DNA of 41,162 nucleotides from Candidatus Obscuribacter sp. (GTDB lineage Bacteria; Cyanobacteriota; Vampirovibrionia; Obscuribacterales; Obscuribacteraceae), in assembly GCA_021772135.1 (NCBI GenBank), contig JADYXQ010000071.1:1-41162 (forward strand). The letters are read 5' to 3'. The notes beneath the pieces are model-generated. The model saw only the letters and a list, made by a program, of their open reading frames with translations. It ran no database searches and had not been told where the DNA came from. Positions within the stretch are counted from its first letter, which is position 1. Every line of letters begins with the position of its first letter. Positions 17,107-25,227 of this stretch are shown in pieces. Position numbers and translations under genes: made by a program.

Positions 17107-17149
17107 GAAGACATCCGCAGCAAGACTTAGTCTCATTGCGGATGTCTTC
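17107..17149 (+). terminator. Hairpin after the 16171-17004 gene
   Basis: Perfect 13-bp stem (GAAGACATCCGCA at 17107-17119 with 17137-17149) with an inner AGACT-T-AGTCT palindrome in the loop. No uridine run follows, so it may be a factor-dependent terminator or 3' stability hairpin. Confidence 0.5.
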
Positions 17150-17261
17150 TCTCAAAACATCCTATTTTGGCCAATTTTAAAAAGGCCTTTACATTATATG
17201 CAATAGTATAAGGCGAAACAAAAAAAAGCATCCAGAGTGGTCATCCATCAAAGTTGCTTCG

Positions 17262-17311
17262 AAAAAAATTGGAGCGTGGATGACTGTCGGAAAGACAATC
17301 ACCCACGTCCA
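17262..17311 (-). terminator. Intrinsic terminator for the beta-CASP protein gene
   Basis: Read on the minus strand, an 18-pair stem with one bulge and two G-U pairs (arms about 17294-17311 and 17270-17288) and a 5-nt loop runs directly into seven Ts (17262-17268). It lies about 30 bp after the stop codon at 17342. Confidence 0.8.
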
Positions 17312-17341
17312 AAATTTAGGCTAAAGCCGCTTCAGAAGCTC

Positions 17342-19006
17342 TTAGAGCTCGAAGACCTGCTTGTTGGTGGGAATGACGACGCCCTTCCAATCAAGGCGGG
17401 TTTCAATGTGACCCTTGAGTCCGGCCAGAGCCTCTTCATCGCCGTGGACGATGAAGACACCCTTGGGACGGCGCTTGAACTTGGCGAGCCAGTTGACCGT
17501 GTCACCGTAGTCAGCGTGCGCCGAGTAATCGGGCAGGAAGTCAACAGTGGCATTGAGCTTCACCACTTTGCCGGCCACCCGAACGGTCTTGGGCGAAGCG
17601 ATGTTTTCGGGAGCGGCAACGCTATCGGGACGCTCACCAGCAGAGGTGCGCACGATAGCCTGGCCGAGAGTGCCGGTGCCCTGATAACCGACGAACATCA
17701 CCGTGCTCTTGCTGTCTGCCAGCCAGTAGTTGAGGTGATTGACGATGCGACCGCCGGCAGCCATACCGCTGGAGCTGACGATGATGATCGGCTGCGCATG
17801 CTCGCGATGAAGCGCTTCCGAAGCCTTCCAATCTTCAACCACAGTGTGGTTGGGCGTGGTATAGGGATCGATGCCCGCTTCAATCATTGCCCGCGTTTCG
17901 GCGTTCATGATGGCAGCGTGCTTGCGGTGCACTTCAGTGGCCGCCTGGGTCATACGACCGTCGACGTATACGGGCATTGTGGGAACACGACCGGCTTCCA
18001 TCAAGACACGAATGTCGTTGAGGACTGACTGGGCGCGACCGACGGCAAACGCAGGAATGAGAATGACACCGCTGCCACCCTTGCCCTGTTTCTTGGCGCG
18101 CGCGTGAGCGGCCTTGAGTTTGGTCTCCAGCACTTCGAAGCGATCGCGCTTCTGGTGCAGACGGTTACCGTAAGTGGCTTCGACCATGACATAGTCAGCC
18201 GCTGCCACAGGCTGCAGGTCACGCAGCAAAGGCATGTCGGGACGACCGATGTTGCCAGAGAAGCAGAAGGTGCGCTTTTGGCTGCCAGTGCCGATTTCGA
18301 GGTTGACCACGGCGGCGCCGAGGATGTGACCAGCTTCTGTGAAGGTGAAAGCAACAGCATCGTTGACCGCAAAACGAGTGTCGTAATCGACGGTCTTGAG
18401 GAACTTGAGGCTGGCTTGCGCTTCGAGCTGGGTGTAGAGCGGCTGGAATTTCGGATTGACCGCAGTGGTCAAGCCATTCTTCGCAGACGCAGCAGACTTG
18501 CCGGTTTTGGCAGCGGTCTTGTTATTAGCGCCCTGGCGCGGGTTGGCGGAAGCGGATTTCGACGTCGAGGCGGTGAGCGAAAGAGCCGGGTTGTTGGCCT
18601 TTTCGAAACGTGCCTGGCGGCGTTTGGCGTCTTCTTCCTGGAGATAGCCTGAGTCGGGCAGAATAACACCCATCAGGTCGCGGGTAGCAGGAGTAACGTA
18701 GACAGAGCCTTTGAAGCCGTCTTTGATCAACTTCGGCAGGTAGGCCGAGTGGTCAACGTGGGCGTGGCTGATGATGGCGAAGTCGATGTCAGAGGCGTTG
18801 ATGCCGGAAGGCAAACGCTTCTGCATGTCGGCTTGCGGGTTTTCGACGGTGAGGCCGAGATCCGTGACAAACCTGGTGACTTTGTCCTTCTCGAAATATT
18901 CGAAGAGGTAGAGCGAGCCGGTAACAGCGTGGGCAGCACCGAGTACGTGCAGGCGGAGAACCGAGCGACCGGTACGAGACAGGTCTTTCTGATGGCGTTT
19001 ATTCAT
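17342..19006 (-). CDS. Metallo-beta-lactamase-fold beta-CASP protein (CPSF/RNase-like)
   Basis: 554 residues. Family enzymes cleave or trim RNA with two zinc ions (CPSF-73/TTHA0252 group). Order seen: N-terminal MBL domain with HAHVDH at 81-86, His227 in EAGHILGAA, and motif 4 at 250-252 (SGN); beta-CASP domain about 290-450 with GGSGVILIPAFAVGRAQ and SSSGMAAGGR (411-420); C-terminal SAHAD (495-499) and His521 in IVHGDEEA. Two oddities. Motif 4 normally has Asp as the zinc-bridging ligand (SGD), but here it is Asn252. A 50-residue low-complexity insert (about 138-186, Ala/Ser/Lys/Asn-rich) lies in the first half. Start has GGAG 12 bases upstream. RNA substrate unknown; activity may be changed by the Asn. 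Confidence 0.88.
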   Translation of the reverse strand: MNKRHQKDLSRTGRSVLRLHVLGAAHAVTGSLYLFEYFEKDKVTRFVTDLGLTVENPQADMQKRLPSGINASDIDFAIISHAHVDHSAYLPKLIKDGFKGSVYVTPATRDLMGVILPDSGYLQEEDAKRRQARFEKANNPALSLTASTSKSASANPRQGANNKTAAKTGKSAASAKNGLTTAVNPKFQPLYTQLEAQASLKFLKTVDYDTRFAVNDAVAFTFTEAGHILGAAVVNLEIGTGSQKRTFCFSGNIGRPDMPLLRDLQPVAAADYVMVEATYGNRLHQKRDRFEVLETKLKAAHARAKKQGKGGSGVILIPAFAVGRAQSVLNDIRVLMEAGRVPTMPVYVDGRMTQAATEVHRKHAAIMNAETRAMIEAGIDPYTTPNHTVVEDWKASEALHREHAQPIIIVSSSGMAAGGRIVNHLNYWLADSKSTVMFVGYQGTGTLGQAIVRTSAGERPDSVAAPENIASPKTVRVAGKVVKLNATVDFLPDYSAHADYGDTVNWLAKFKRRPKGVFIVHGDEEALAGLKGHIETRLDWKGVVIPTNKQVFEL

Positions 19007-19682
19007 GTTTGTTTATTTCTCCAATGAATTATTTCGCTCCGACGGCACAGGCGCATCAGAACGGTAGTCCCGCGGTATAGTCTTCGTTTTTCGAGGCACG
19101 GGAGCTTCGAAAAATGTGTGCGGATGCAAGAGCAGGTAGTTAAAGGGTTAGTGAGTTCGAAGGCAAGATTTTAGAGTTTGGTTGGAAGAAGAAAGAATAC
19201 TCAGAGAATCTAGCAATACTGGAGTCTGCCAATCTATAAGCTCGGCCCCTCAGCAGATTAGAGTGGCGCCACTAATGCGTTTAAACGGCTACAGGGATCG
19301 TATTCGGAAATAGCAGAGCCCGCGCAACCACCTGACATCAACTATTTTGAGCCCATCGATTGTCATGATGAACCAGGCTCGCTAATAGTCAATTCCGCGC
19401 CCACACGCGTAGCTATTGTGATCCAGGTAGCTAAAAGGCTAACTAGAAGAGTCATTCATTTTCTTCCATCCCGCCCGAGAGTCTTTAAAACCCGAACCAC
19501 ATAAAACTCACGCCTTCAATTCAAACCGAAGCATGCGCACTTTGTGTTCAAGGTCTCTTGCCGTCCAGCTACCGTCGCCGTTTGCAAAAGCAATGAAGTT
19601 AGCGAGTTAGCGGGTTTTTTCTGAACAACAACAACAAATTTCGAGCGAAGCGCCTCTGCCTTTGCCCGACAAGGAGCATCTT
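19007..19682. other. Intergenic region, no gene recognised
   Basis: About 675 bp between divergent genes with no convincing frame. An 8-bp perfect hairpin (TTTTTCGA at 19087-19094 with TCGAAAAA at 19107-19114) lies close to the metallo-hydrolase start. No tRNA or other RNA seen. Confidence 0.5.
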
Positions 19683-20435
19683 ATGTTTCCTCTCAAGGAC
19701 AACCTACGTTGCAATTCTTTTGCAACGGTTACTACCTGGCTGATTGTGGTCAATATCCTCGCTTTCTTCGCGGAAGTGGGTGCAATTGTCTCTGGCAACC
19801 AGGCCGAATTCTTCGGTACTTTCCTCATGGTGCCGCACACTTTCTTCACCGCCATAGCCAGCGGCGACCCGCTTTCGATTCTGTCGGTTACCGGCACCGT
19901 CTTCGCTTCCATGTTTTTGCATGGTTCGTTCGGTCACATCGCGGGCAACATGTTCTTCCTCTACGTTTTCGGCAAGGCTGTCGAAAACCGCCTCGGCAAG
20001 TGGAATTACCTGACCTTCTACCTGGCGACCGGCATCATGGCCGCGCTTTGCCACGCTTTCAGTGAACCCACTTCGATGATTCCGACTCTTGGCGCTTCTG
20101 GTGCCATCGCCGGTGTCCTTGGTGGTTATCTGCTGCTCTGGCCCACTGCGACCATCTCCGGCTTCTACATTGCTCCGGCTCCCGCTTACGTGCAGACCAA
20201 GGCCTATTGGTTCCTGGTTGGCTGGTTCGTGATGCAGATTTCTGGTGTGCTCGAATCGATCGGTTCGGTCAGCGGCGGCGGTGTGGCTCTCTGGGCTCAC
20301 ATCGGCGGCTTCGTCGGCGGTTTCATCATCGCCGGTCTGGTCAAGATCGCTGTGCCGGTTACGGACGTCTGCATCATTCCGGTTCCGGACTGCAAGACTA
20401 CCGAAGTCGACGCCAAGAAGGGCAAGAAGAAGTAA
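19683..20435 (+). CDS. Rhomboid-family intramembrane serine protease
   Basis: 250 residues. The ATG at 19683 is chosen because AAGGAG sits six bases upstream; a TTG at 19662 is less likely. Integral membrane protease that cuts substrates within or near the membrane. About six hydrophobic segments. Family motifs: HGSFGHIAGNMFFLYVFG (second-helix His and Asn), catalytic Ser139 in TLGASGAIAG, catalytic His206 in LWAHIGGFVGG. A long loop carries WPTATISGFYIAPAP, and the tail ends in a Lys-rich KKGKKK. C/G-ending codon use suggests high expression. Followed by a strong terminator. Substrate unknown. Confidence 0.93.
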   Translation: MFPLKDNLRCNSFATVTTWLIVVNILAFFAEVGAIVSGNQAEFFGTFLMVPHTFFTAIASGDPLSILSVTGTVFASMFLHGSFGHIAGNMFFLYVFGKAVENRLGKWNYLTFYLATGIMAALCHAFSEPTSMIPTLGASGAIAGVLGGYLLLWPTATISGFYIAPAPAYVQTKAYWFLVGWFVMQISGVLESIGSVSGGGVALWAHIGGFVGGFIIAGLVKIAVPVTDVCIIPVPDCKTTEVDAKKGKKK

Positions 20436-20510
20436 GTAAAACTAGACCTGAGAGATGACAAAATTTCCGTAAGCAGGAGAGATTGTCTTATCGGAGGCGA
20501 CTAAGTTTTG

Positions 20511-20565
20511 GAATTCTCAGAGGGTGCTGAATCGCAAGATTCACACTTCTCTGGGGATTCTTTTT
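20511..20565 (+). terminator. Intrinsic terminator after the rhomboid gene
   Basis: Long imperfect stem of about 20 pairs (arms 20511-20533 and 20538-20560) closed by a GCAA tetraloop (GNRA type), followed by five Ts. Confidence 0.8.
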
Positions 20566-20727
20566 AGCCTATTGCTACCACGGCATATAATATAAAGGTT
20601 TTGCTTATTTGTGTCGTGGCAAAATCTAATTTTTGTTATTCCGCCAAGGTGGGTACAGACACTACTGAGGGCGTTGACTAAATGCCCTTCCCACGGTTGC
20701 GTCAATATTTGCAGGAGATGGCTGGAA

Positions 20728-22074
20728 ATGATCGAAGTCACTGACAAAAATCAGCTCGGTAATCTGGTGCTGGAACTGGGTTTACTTGATAGCAAAGATT
20801 TGAGCCAGGCGGTATCTATCGCTCAAGAAACCAGCTTGCCCCTGGGGCGAGTGCTGGTTCTATCAAGCATGCTAACCGAAGCGGTGCTGCAAGCCACACT
20901 GCGCTGTCAGAGCTTACTTAAACAGAGCCTGGTTGAAGTGAGCCTGGCCAAAAAGGCCATGGAACTGGTTAAGCAAGACCAACTGACTATCGATGAGGCG
21001 CTCTTCAAACTGGGCTGGGACCCTGAATCGACTAAAGACACAACTCCTCTGGGCGAACTCTTGATAGAAGCGGGTTATGTCTCGCGCGATCAGCTGGAAC
21101 AAGCATTAGAGAAAAACCGCACCTCCGGCCTGCCATTCGGTCGCCTGCTGGTCTTTAGCGGCGCAGTCACAGAAGGGCTTTTGACAGGCGCCCTTAACGC
21201 TCAGATTCTCATTCGCGATGGCAAATTGAGTAAACCACAAGCGGTAGAAGCGCTTAAAGAGGCACGTTTGCGCCAGGTCTCAGTTGAAGTGCCGCTCAAA
21301 GAAAAAGGATTTTACGATCTGCCCAGCCGGCATTGCCCACGCATCGGCGAACTGTTGCTCTTCTGCGGCGTCATATCACAATCAGATCTGGTGAGCGCTC
21401 TGGAGCTGGGCTTGATCAACAAAGAGCCCGTCGGCCAGGTTTTGATGCAGGAAAAGTTAGTCAATCGTAAATTGCTGCAAGCGGCATTGCTTGTGCAAGG
21501 CATGATGGCGGATCAAGAAATAAATATTACCGATGCGCGCACCGTTATTTCGGCCGTCAAAGATGGCGTACCTGTGGAGAAGGCTCTGGAAGAGGCTTTA
21601 CAACAAACTGAAGCAGAGAAAGACGAAGCGGCCGATTCACGATCTGAATATGTGTCGCTCTTTGATTTTCTTAAAACCCTGGGCACCATCAGCGACACTC
21701 AAGTACTCGATGCTTTCCAAATTGCCAAACATAATTCGGCGGTACTAACGCAAGTATTGCTCATTGCCGGCAGTCTCGACGGCAAAACGCTTGAGCGGGC
21801 CGAGGCTTGCCGAAAACTTGTGCAAGACAAAAAACTCAGCGTTGAGCGCGCCAACGTGGCTTACGACTATGCGGACCGCGCCGATATTGACGTTACTCAA
21901 GCGCTGAAAGAATTGCACTGGTACAAACCTGGCGACGACGCCAACGAAAACAAAGTCGAAACACCAGAAGAAGAAGAAGAAAGCAAAGAAAGTGAGTCTG
22001 AGTGGGATGCACAGGTGCGCAAAGCTCATCAATACATGCTCACCAACAAAACTGACAATGCCCTTGAAGTCTAG
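20728..22074 (+). CDS. Array of MshEN/GspE-N-like repeats
   Basis: 448 residues. ATG at 20728 with GGAG ten bases upstream; the longer open frame before it has no start signal. Four repeats of the type found at the N-terminus of type II secretion/pilus ATPases (about residues 10-70, 106-165, 204-262, 309-370), for example LGELLIEAGYVSRDQLEQAL and IGELLLFCGVISQSDLVSAL. No ATPase domain is present. In known proteins such domains bind c-di-GMP or partner proteins; the RLGxx nucleotide-contacting residues are not obvious here. An acidic low-complexity stretch (EEEEE near 415) leads to AHQYMLTNKTDNALEV, which looks like the first helix of a TPR, and then a TAG stop. The next TPR gene is in the same frame directly after this stop. 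Confidence 0.75.
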   Translation: MIEVTDKNQLGNLVLELGLLDSKDLSQAVSIAQETSLPLGRVLVLSSMLTEAVLQATLRCQSLLKQSLVEVSLAKKAMELVKQDQLTIDEALFKLGWDPESTKDTTPLGELLIEAGYVSRDQLEQALEKNRTSGLPFGRLLVFSGAVTEGLLTGALNAQILIRDGKLSKPQAVEALKEARLRQVSVEVPLKEKGFYDLPSRHCPRIGELLLFCGVISQSDLVSALELGLINKEPVGQVLMQEKLVNRKLLQAALLVQGMMADQEINITDARTVISAVKDGVPVEKALEEALQQTEAEKDEAADSRSEYVSLFDFLKTLGTISDTQVLDAFQIAKHNSAVLTQVLLIAGSLDGKTLERAEACRKLVQDKKLSVERANVAYDYADRADIDVTQALKELHWYKPGDDANENKVETPEEEEESKESESEWDAQVRKAHQYMLTNKTDNALEV

Positions 22075-22083
22075 TTAGGTCTT

Positions 22084-22662
22084 TTGCAAACAGCCGAAAA
22101 ATCACAACCAGATAAAGTGTTTGAGTGCATTGATGAAATCGCCGGCATCTGTAGCATCACACGCAACTTTGGTCTGGCCGAACAATATTATTTGCGCTCG
22201 CTGAAGTTAAAAGAGCGGGCAAAGGATCCGAAAAAAATCTTGTACGCGCAAGGCCTGAGCAACCTTGGCAAAATTTGTTATTTCCAGCGTAAATTTGCCG
22301 AATGCGAAGACTATGCGCGGCTTTTCATCCAGGTAATTGCAGATAATTTCGGCCCGACACACCCTGACGTGGCCTGCGGATGGCAAAATTTAGCCAGCAT
22401 TTATTACGCTCAGAAAAAATATCAGCTAGCCAAAGGGGCATACATAGCTGGTATAAAAATCTGCGAACAAGGCCTTGGCGAACGGCATCCGACCAGCGTG
22501 CAGTTAACGCGTAATTACGCTTCTTTGTTGAAAAAGATGGACGAGCTTGAGCAAGCTGGTTTAATTGATGCCAGCGCCACCGGTGAAATCACAGGCAGTT
22601 GGCGGACTTTGCCGAAAGAGCATTACGAAATGCTGGGCAGTTTGTATAACGAAAAAGATTGA
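22084..22662 (+). CDS. TPR protein, probably the C-terminal part of the preceding gene
   Basis: 192 residues from a TTG at 22084 (weak AGG four bases upstream). It has tetratricopeptide repeats of the Kinesin-light-chain type: FGLAEQYYLRSLKLKE, YAQGLSNLGKICYFQ, DVACGWQNLASIYYAQKKYQLAKGAY, then ERHPTSVQLTRNYASLLKKM. The frame is the same as that of the upstream MshEN-repeat gene and is separated only by TAG at 22072-22074. Reading the stop as a residue gives an uninterrupted TPR (NALEV-x-LGLLQTAEKSQPD). Either one gene is broken by a nonsense mutation, or stop readthrough/reinitiation produces two forms. Function unknown; TPRs mediate protein contacts. Confidence 0.65.
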   Translation: MQTAEKSQPDKVFECIDEIAGICSITRNFGLAEQYYLRSLKLKERAKDPKKILYAQGLSNLGKICYFQRKFAECEDYARLFIQVIADNFGPTHPDVACGWQNLASIYYAQKKYQLAKGAYIAGIKICEQGLGERHPTSVQLTRNYASLLKKMDELEQAGLIDASATGEITGSWRTLPKEHYEMLGSLYNEKD

Positions 22663-22700
22663 TTATGTCGGAACTGCGTCTGTATCAGATTGGATTGGGA

Positions 22701-23279
22701 TTATTTCTCTTTTTTCTCAAATTGCAGCGAAGCAGAATTGATGCAATAGCGATTGCCGCCGGGCTTAGGCCCGTCGTCGAAAAGATGCCCCAGGTGAGCG
22801 CCACAGTGCTTGCAAATAACTTCGGTACGCTTCATGCCTAGTGAGCTGTCGTCTTTCGAAGCAACACTATCTCCGGCTGTGTGAGTGAAGCTGGGCCAAC
22901 CAGTGCCTGAATCAAATTTATCTTTCGAGTCGAAAAGCAGTTCATTGCAGTTACTGCATCTATACTCGCCTTTGTCATGATTGTCCCAGTATTTACCGGT
23001 GAAAGCCGGTTCAGTAGCGCTGCAACGAGTAATTTTGTAAGTCTCAGGGTCGAGTTTTTCTTTCCAATATTTGTCGTCTTTTTTAGCGGTTTTGTCGGTC
23101 GCTTCAGGTTTTTTCTGATCCATTTTTGCACCTTTCTTGATCTCGGGTTTACTGCTCAAAGCAGGCGGCTCAGCCGGTTTAGCGCAAGCCATGAGCTGAG
23201 TGCCGGCGGCCACAACAAGCAGCACCAACACTGCAAGTGTGGTCGATTTATGTGTGATCGAATTAGTGTTCTTGCTCAT
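22701..23279 (-). CDS. msrB: Peptide-methionine (R)-S-oxide reductase, exported
   Basis: Reduces methionine-R-sulfoxide in oxidised proteins. 192 residues. N-terminal hydrophobic stretch ending LMAC (Cys32) looks like a lipoprotein signal, followed by a Lys-rich linker to about residue 68 and the MsrB domain (70-187). Zinc-binding pairs are Cys108/Cys111 (CSNC) and Cys156/Cys159 (CKHC); catalytic Cys179 in RYCINSASL. Cys86 in TRCSATE may be a resolving Cys. The start is two bases after the msrA stop, so the two are one operon. Export implies repair of envelope proteins; the electron donor outside the cytoplasm is not encoded here. Confidence 0.93.
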   Translation of the reverse strand: MSKNTNSITHKSTTLAVLVLLVVAAGTQLMACAKPAEPPALSSKPEIKKGAKMDQKKPEATDKTAKKDDKYWKEKLDPETYKITRCSATEPAFTGKYWDNHDKGEYRCSNCNELLFDSKDKFDSGTGWPSFTHTAGDSVASKDDSSLGMKRTEVICKHCGAHLGHLFDDGPKPGGNRYCINSASLQFEKKEK

Positions 23280-23281
23280 TA

Positions 23282-23848
23282 TTATTGGCAGACCTGTCCA
23301 TGCTTGGCAAAATAGTTTTGGTGATAATCTTCGGCTTTATAGAACTTGGTGCTGGGCACCACCAGAGTAACGATGGGTTTTGGGAAACGCTTGGCTTTGG
23401 TCAGTTCGGCAATGTAAGCCGATGCTTCCTTTTTTTGGTCGTCGTTTGCGTAAAAAATTGCTGAGCGATATTGATCGCCAATGTCAGGCCCTTGCTGATT
23501 CTTTGTGGTGGGATCATGGTGCGAGAATAAAACTTCCAGAAGTTTGTGATAGTTTGTCTTAGCCGGATCAAAATCTATTTCTACGGCTTCTGCATGTCCC
23601 GTCGCGTGCGAACAAACCTGCTCATATGTAGGATTTACCAATGTGCCGCCGGTGTAGCCGACTACGGTGCTCACAACGCCCGGCACTTTGCTGAAAACAT
23701 ATTGGGTCTTCCAGAAACAGCCGGAAGCGAAATAGGCCTTGTCGAGCTTGTGCGCCTGCAGAGGTGCAGCTACTGAACTGAGGCTGTAGAAACAAAATGC
23801 CAACAACGCTGAAAAAGCGATGGTGGCCAACAATCTAAACCTTCTCAC
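23282..23848 (-). CDS. msrA: Peptide-methionine (S)-S-oxide reductase, exported
   Basis: Reduces methionine-S-sulfoxide. 188 residues from GTG at 23848, with GAGG six bases upstream. Signal peptide (LLATIAFSALLAFCFYSLSSVAA). Catalytic Cys44 in the hallmark GCFW; further MsrA features are VGYTGGTLVNPTYEQVCSHATGHAEAVEIDFDP and YHQNYFAKHG. C-terminal Cys187 may resolve the sulfenic acid. First gene of the msrA-msrB pair. Together they give a periplasmic repair set for both diastereomers. Confidence 0.94.
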   Translation of the reverse strand: MRRFRLLATIAFSALLAFCFYSLSSVAAPLQAHKLDKAYFASGCFWKTQYVFSKVPGVVSTVVGYTGGTLVNPTYEQVCSHATGHAEAVEIDFDPAKTNYHKLLEVLFSHHDPTTKNQQGPDIGDQYRSAIFYANDDQKKEASAYIAELTKAKRFPKPIVTLVVPSTKFYKAEDYHQNYFAKHGQVCQ

Positions 23849-24227
23849 GCAGAACCTCGATGTAGATCAACTTATCTAGTTTATGGCCTGCAAGAGAAAT
23901 TGGCCCGATTTTGTTTAGATGCCGCGATACCAGTTAACCGGGCCAGGTGAGACAATGGCTAAATGGCACGCATGGAGAGCATTTATAAATTGCTCGATAA
24001 CCCACCGCATTGGTTTACCTTCTTCTGGTGGACTTATCCCTATTTTTTGTGTCCATTTCGATCGGTACCAAAGTAGCCGGCCGCCGGCCCAAAAAAATAC
24101 TATTAATGAACACAGAGATTTTTGCGCAAAAATCTCTGTCAAACTCCAAGTGCGTTTTCCAACCACACGGTCAGCTCAAAAAGCACCCAATACCTACTCT
24201 TCCAACGCTGAAATCGCTTCTCCGCGA
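23849..24227. other. Intergenic region with a 28-bp palindrome
   Basis: About 380 bp upstream of msrA and downstream of the YbjQ-domain operon. No convincing gene; the palindrome at 24112-24139 is the notable feature. The promoter of msrAB should lie near 23850-23950. Confidence 0.5.
24112..24139. repeat. Perfect 28-bp palindrome
   Basis: ACAGAGATTTTT-GCGC-AAAAATCTCTGT, perfectly symmetrical with no loop beyond GCGC. In RNA it would form a hairpin; on the minus strand it follows the stop codon of the 24228 gene by about 90 bp and is itself followed (at about 24092-24098) by a T run, so it could serve as terminator for the leftward operon. A protein-binding site is the alternative. Confidence 0.8.
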
Positions 24228-25220
24228 TTAATCTTTTAATTCCAGATCGAATTTTAGTCCGCGGCGTTCAGACTTAGCCAGGTCGATAACCATCAAACGC
24301 TTCTCTTGTTTTTGCGGCCGCGGCCCCTCCTCAAACTGGTCTGTCACTGCAGTGCCCATGGCTAGAAACTCAACTCCAACCCAACCAGGAATTGCCTGCA
24401 CACCGACATTTGGCACAGTTACTTTGTAATCAATGTCCACATCAACTACGCCAATGGCTCCGAGCAACTTCATTTCGTAAAGCATTCGCTCCATTGCGAG
24501 TTTGCGTGTAAGACTGAAAGCTTCGCCGCCGACCGTTAACTCCTGATTAAAAATGCTTCCCAGGATAGAGTCGGGTATCGCACTGCTTACCATCGGAACA
24601 CCCCAAAGGGACAGCGGGGGTTGATTACTGAAGGCGTGAGTGCAGTTACCAATTACCAGACCAAGAGGCCAATAGCCGGCCTGATAGAGTTGCCAGAATT
24701 CTTGCCCACTTAACGTGCTGGTGAATGGGCACTGTTTCTTCGTACGCCACTCTTTCAAACCAGGAATGCGAATGGCAGTGCCCGACGCAGTGAACTCCAC
24801 CACTTCTTTTTCACCGGTCCACGAATATTTGGTCAAAGCGATACGCACGCCGACTATTCCGTCAGCACCTAATACGGTGGCTTCTTTGCGCATACGTTCG
24901 ATAGCAAAATCCCGAGCTACCCTGTTAGTCTGAGTCCTGCCGAACAATTCGATTGTGCCGTTGTTATAGGCTTCTTCCTCCATGGCAATGAATGCAGCAC
25001 CTATTACTTGCCCGATTGGATCATAGCCGCCCTGCCTGGCCAGCAAATATTCTTTCGGCGAAAAAGAGCTGGTGAAAAAAGGGGGATTCGCACTAGCCTG
25101 ACTTTCCAGCCTGTGCCTGGCTTGTGCCGGTATGTCACCTTCTTTTAAGGCATTCAAACTGGCTTCCTGCATCGCTTCTTGATGCAGTTCCGCTTCTGAT
25201 TTCTTCTTCCAGAAAGGCAC
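24228..25220 (-). CDS. Double YbjQ-type (heavy-metal-binding-like) domain protein, paralogue 3
   Basis: 330 residues from GTG at 25220 (MPFWKKKSEAE). Two tandem domains, about 45-175 and 180-310, each with the pattern F(T/S)S..S..E(F/Y)...AGY.P.G.V.G, a helix RxLAxERMxxE, (L/A)GADGIVGV and a closing strand VEF.A.GTAI, as in the YbjQ/UPF0145 family. That family is annotated as possible heavy-metal binding on weak evidence, and its true role is unknown. A short charged N-terminus (basic/acidic with a PAQARHRLESQA segment) precedes the first domain. No signal peptide. Last gene of a four-gene leftward operon; 7 bp after the preceding stop. Confidence 0.8.
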   Translation of the reverse strand: MPFWKKKSEAELHQEAMQEASLNALKEGDIPAQARHRLESQASANPPFFTSSFSPKEYLLARQGGYDPIGQVIGAAFIAMEEEAYNNGTIELFGRTQTNRVARDFAIERMRKEATVLGADGIVGVRIALTKYSWTGEKEVVEFTASGTAIRIPGLKEWRTKKQCPFTSTLSGQEFWQLYQAGYWPLGLVIGNCTHAFSNQPPLSLWGVPMVSSAIPDSILGSIFNQELTVGGEAFSLTRKLAMERMLYEMKLLGAIGVVDVDIDYKVTVPNVGVQAIPGWVGVEFLAMGTAVTDQFEEGPRPQKQEKRLMVIDLAKSERRGLKFDLELKD

Positions 25221-25227
25221 AGCCTAA

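Noticed and set aside
17237..18028. Long plus-strand open frame opposite the beta-CASP gene
   Set aside because: Antisense shadow of a gene with strong family motifs; no ribosome site, composition follows the codon bias of the real gene.
19704..20300. 198-codon minus-strand frame opposite the rhomboid gene
   Set aside because: Overlaps a certain gene fully; product is low-complexity and charged without a start signal.
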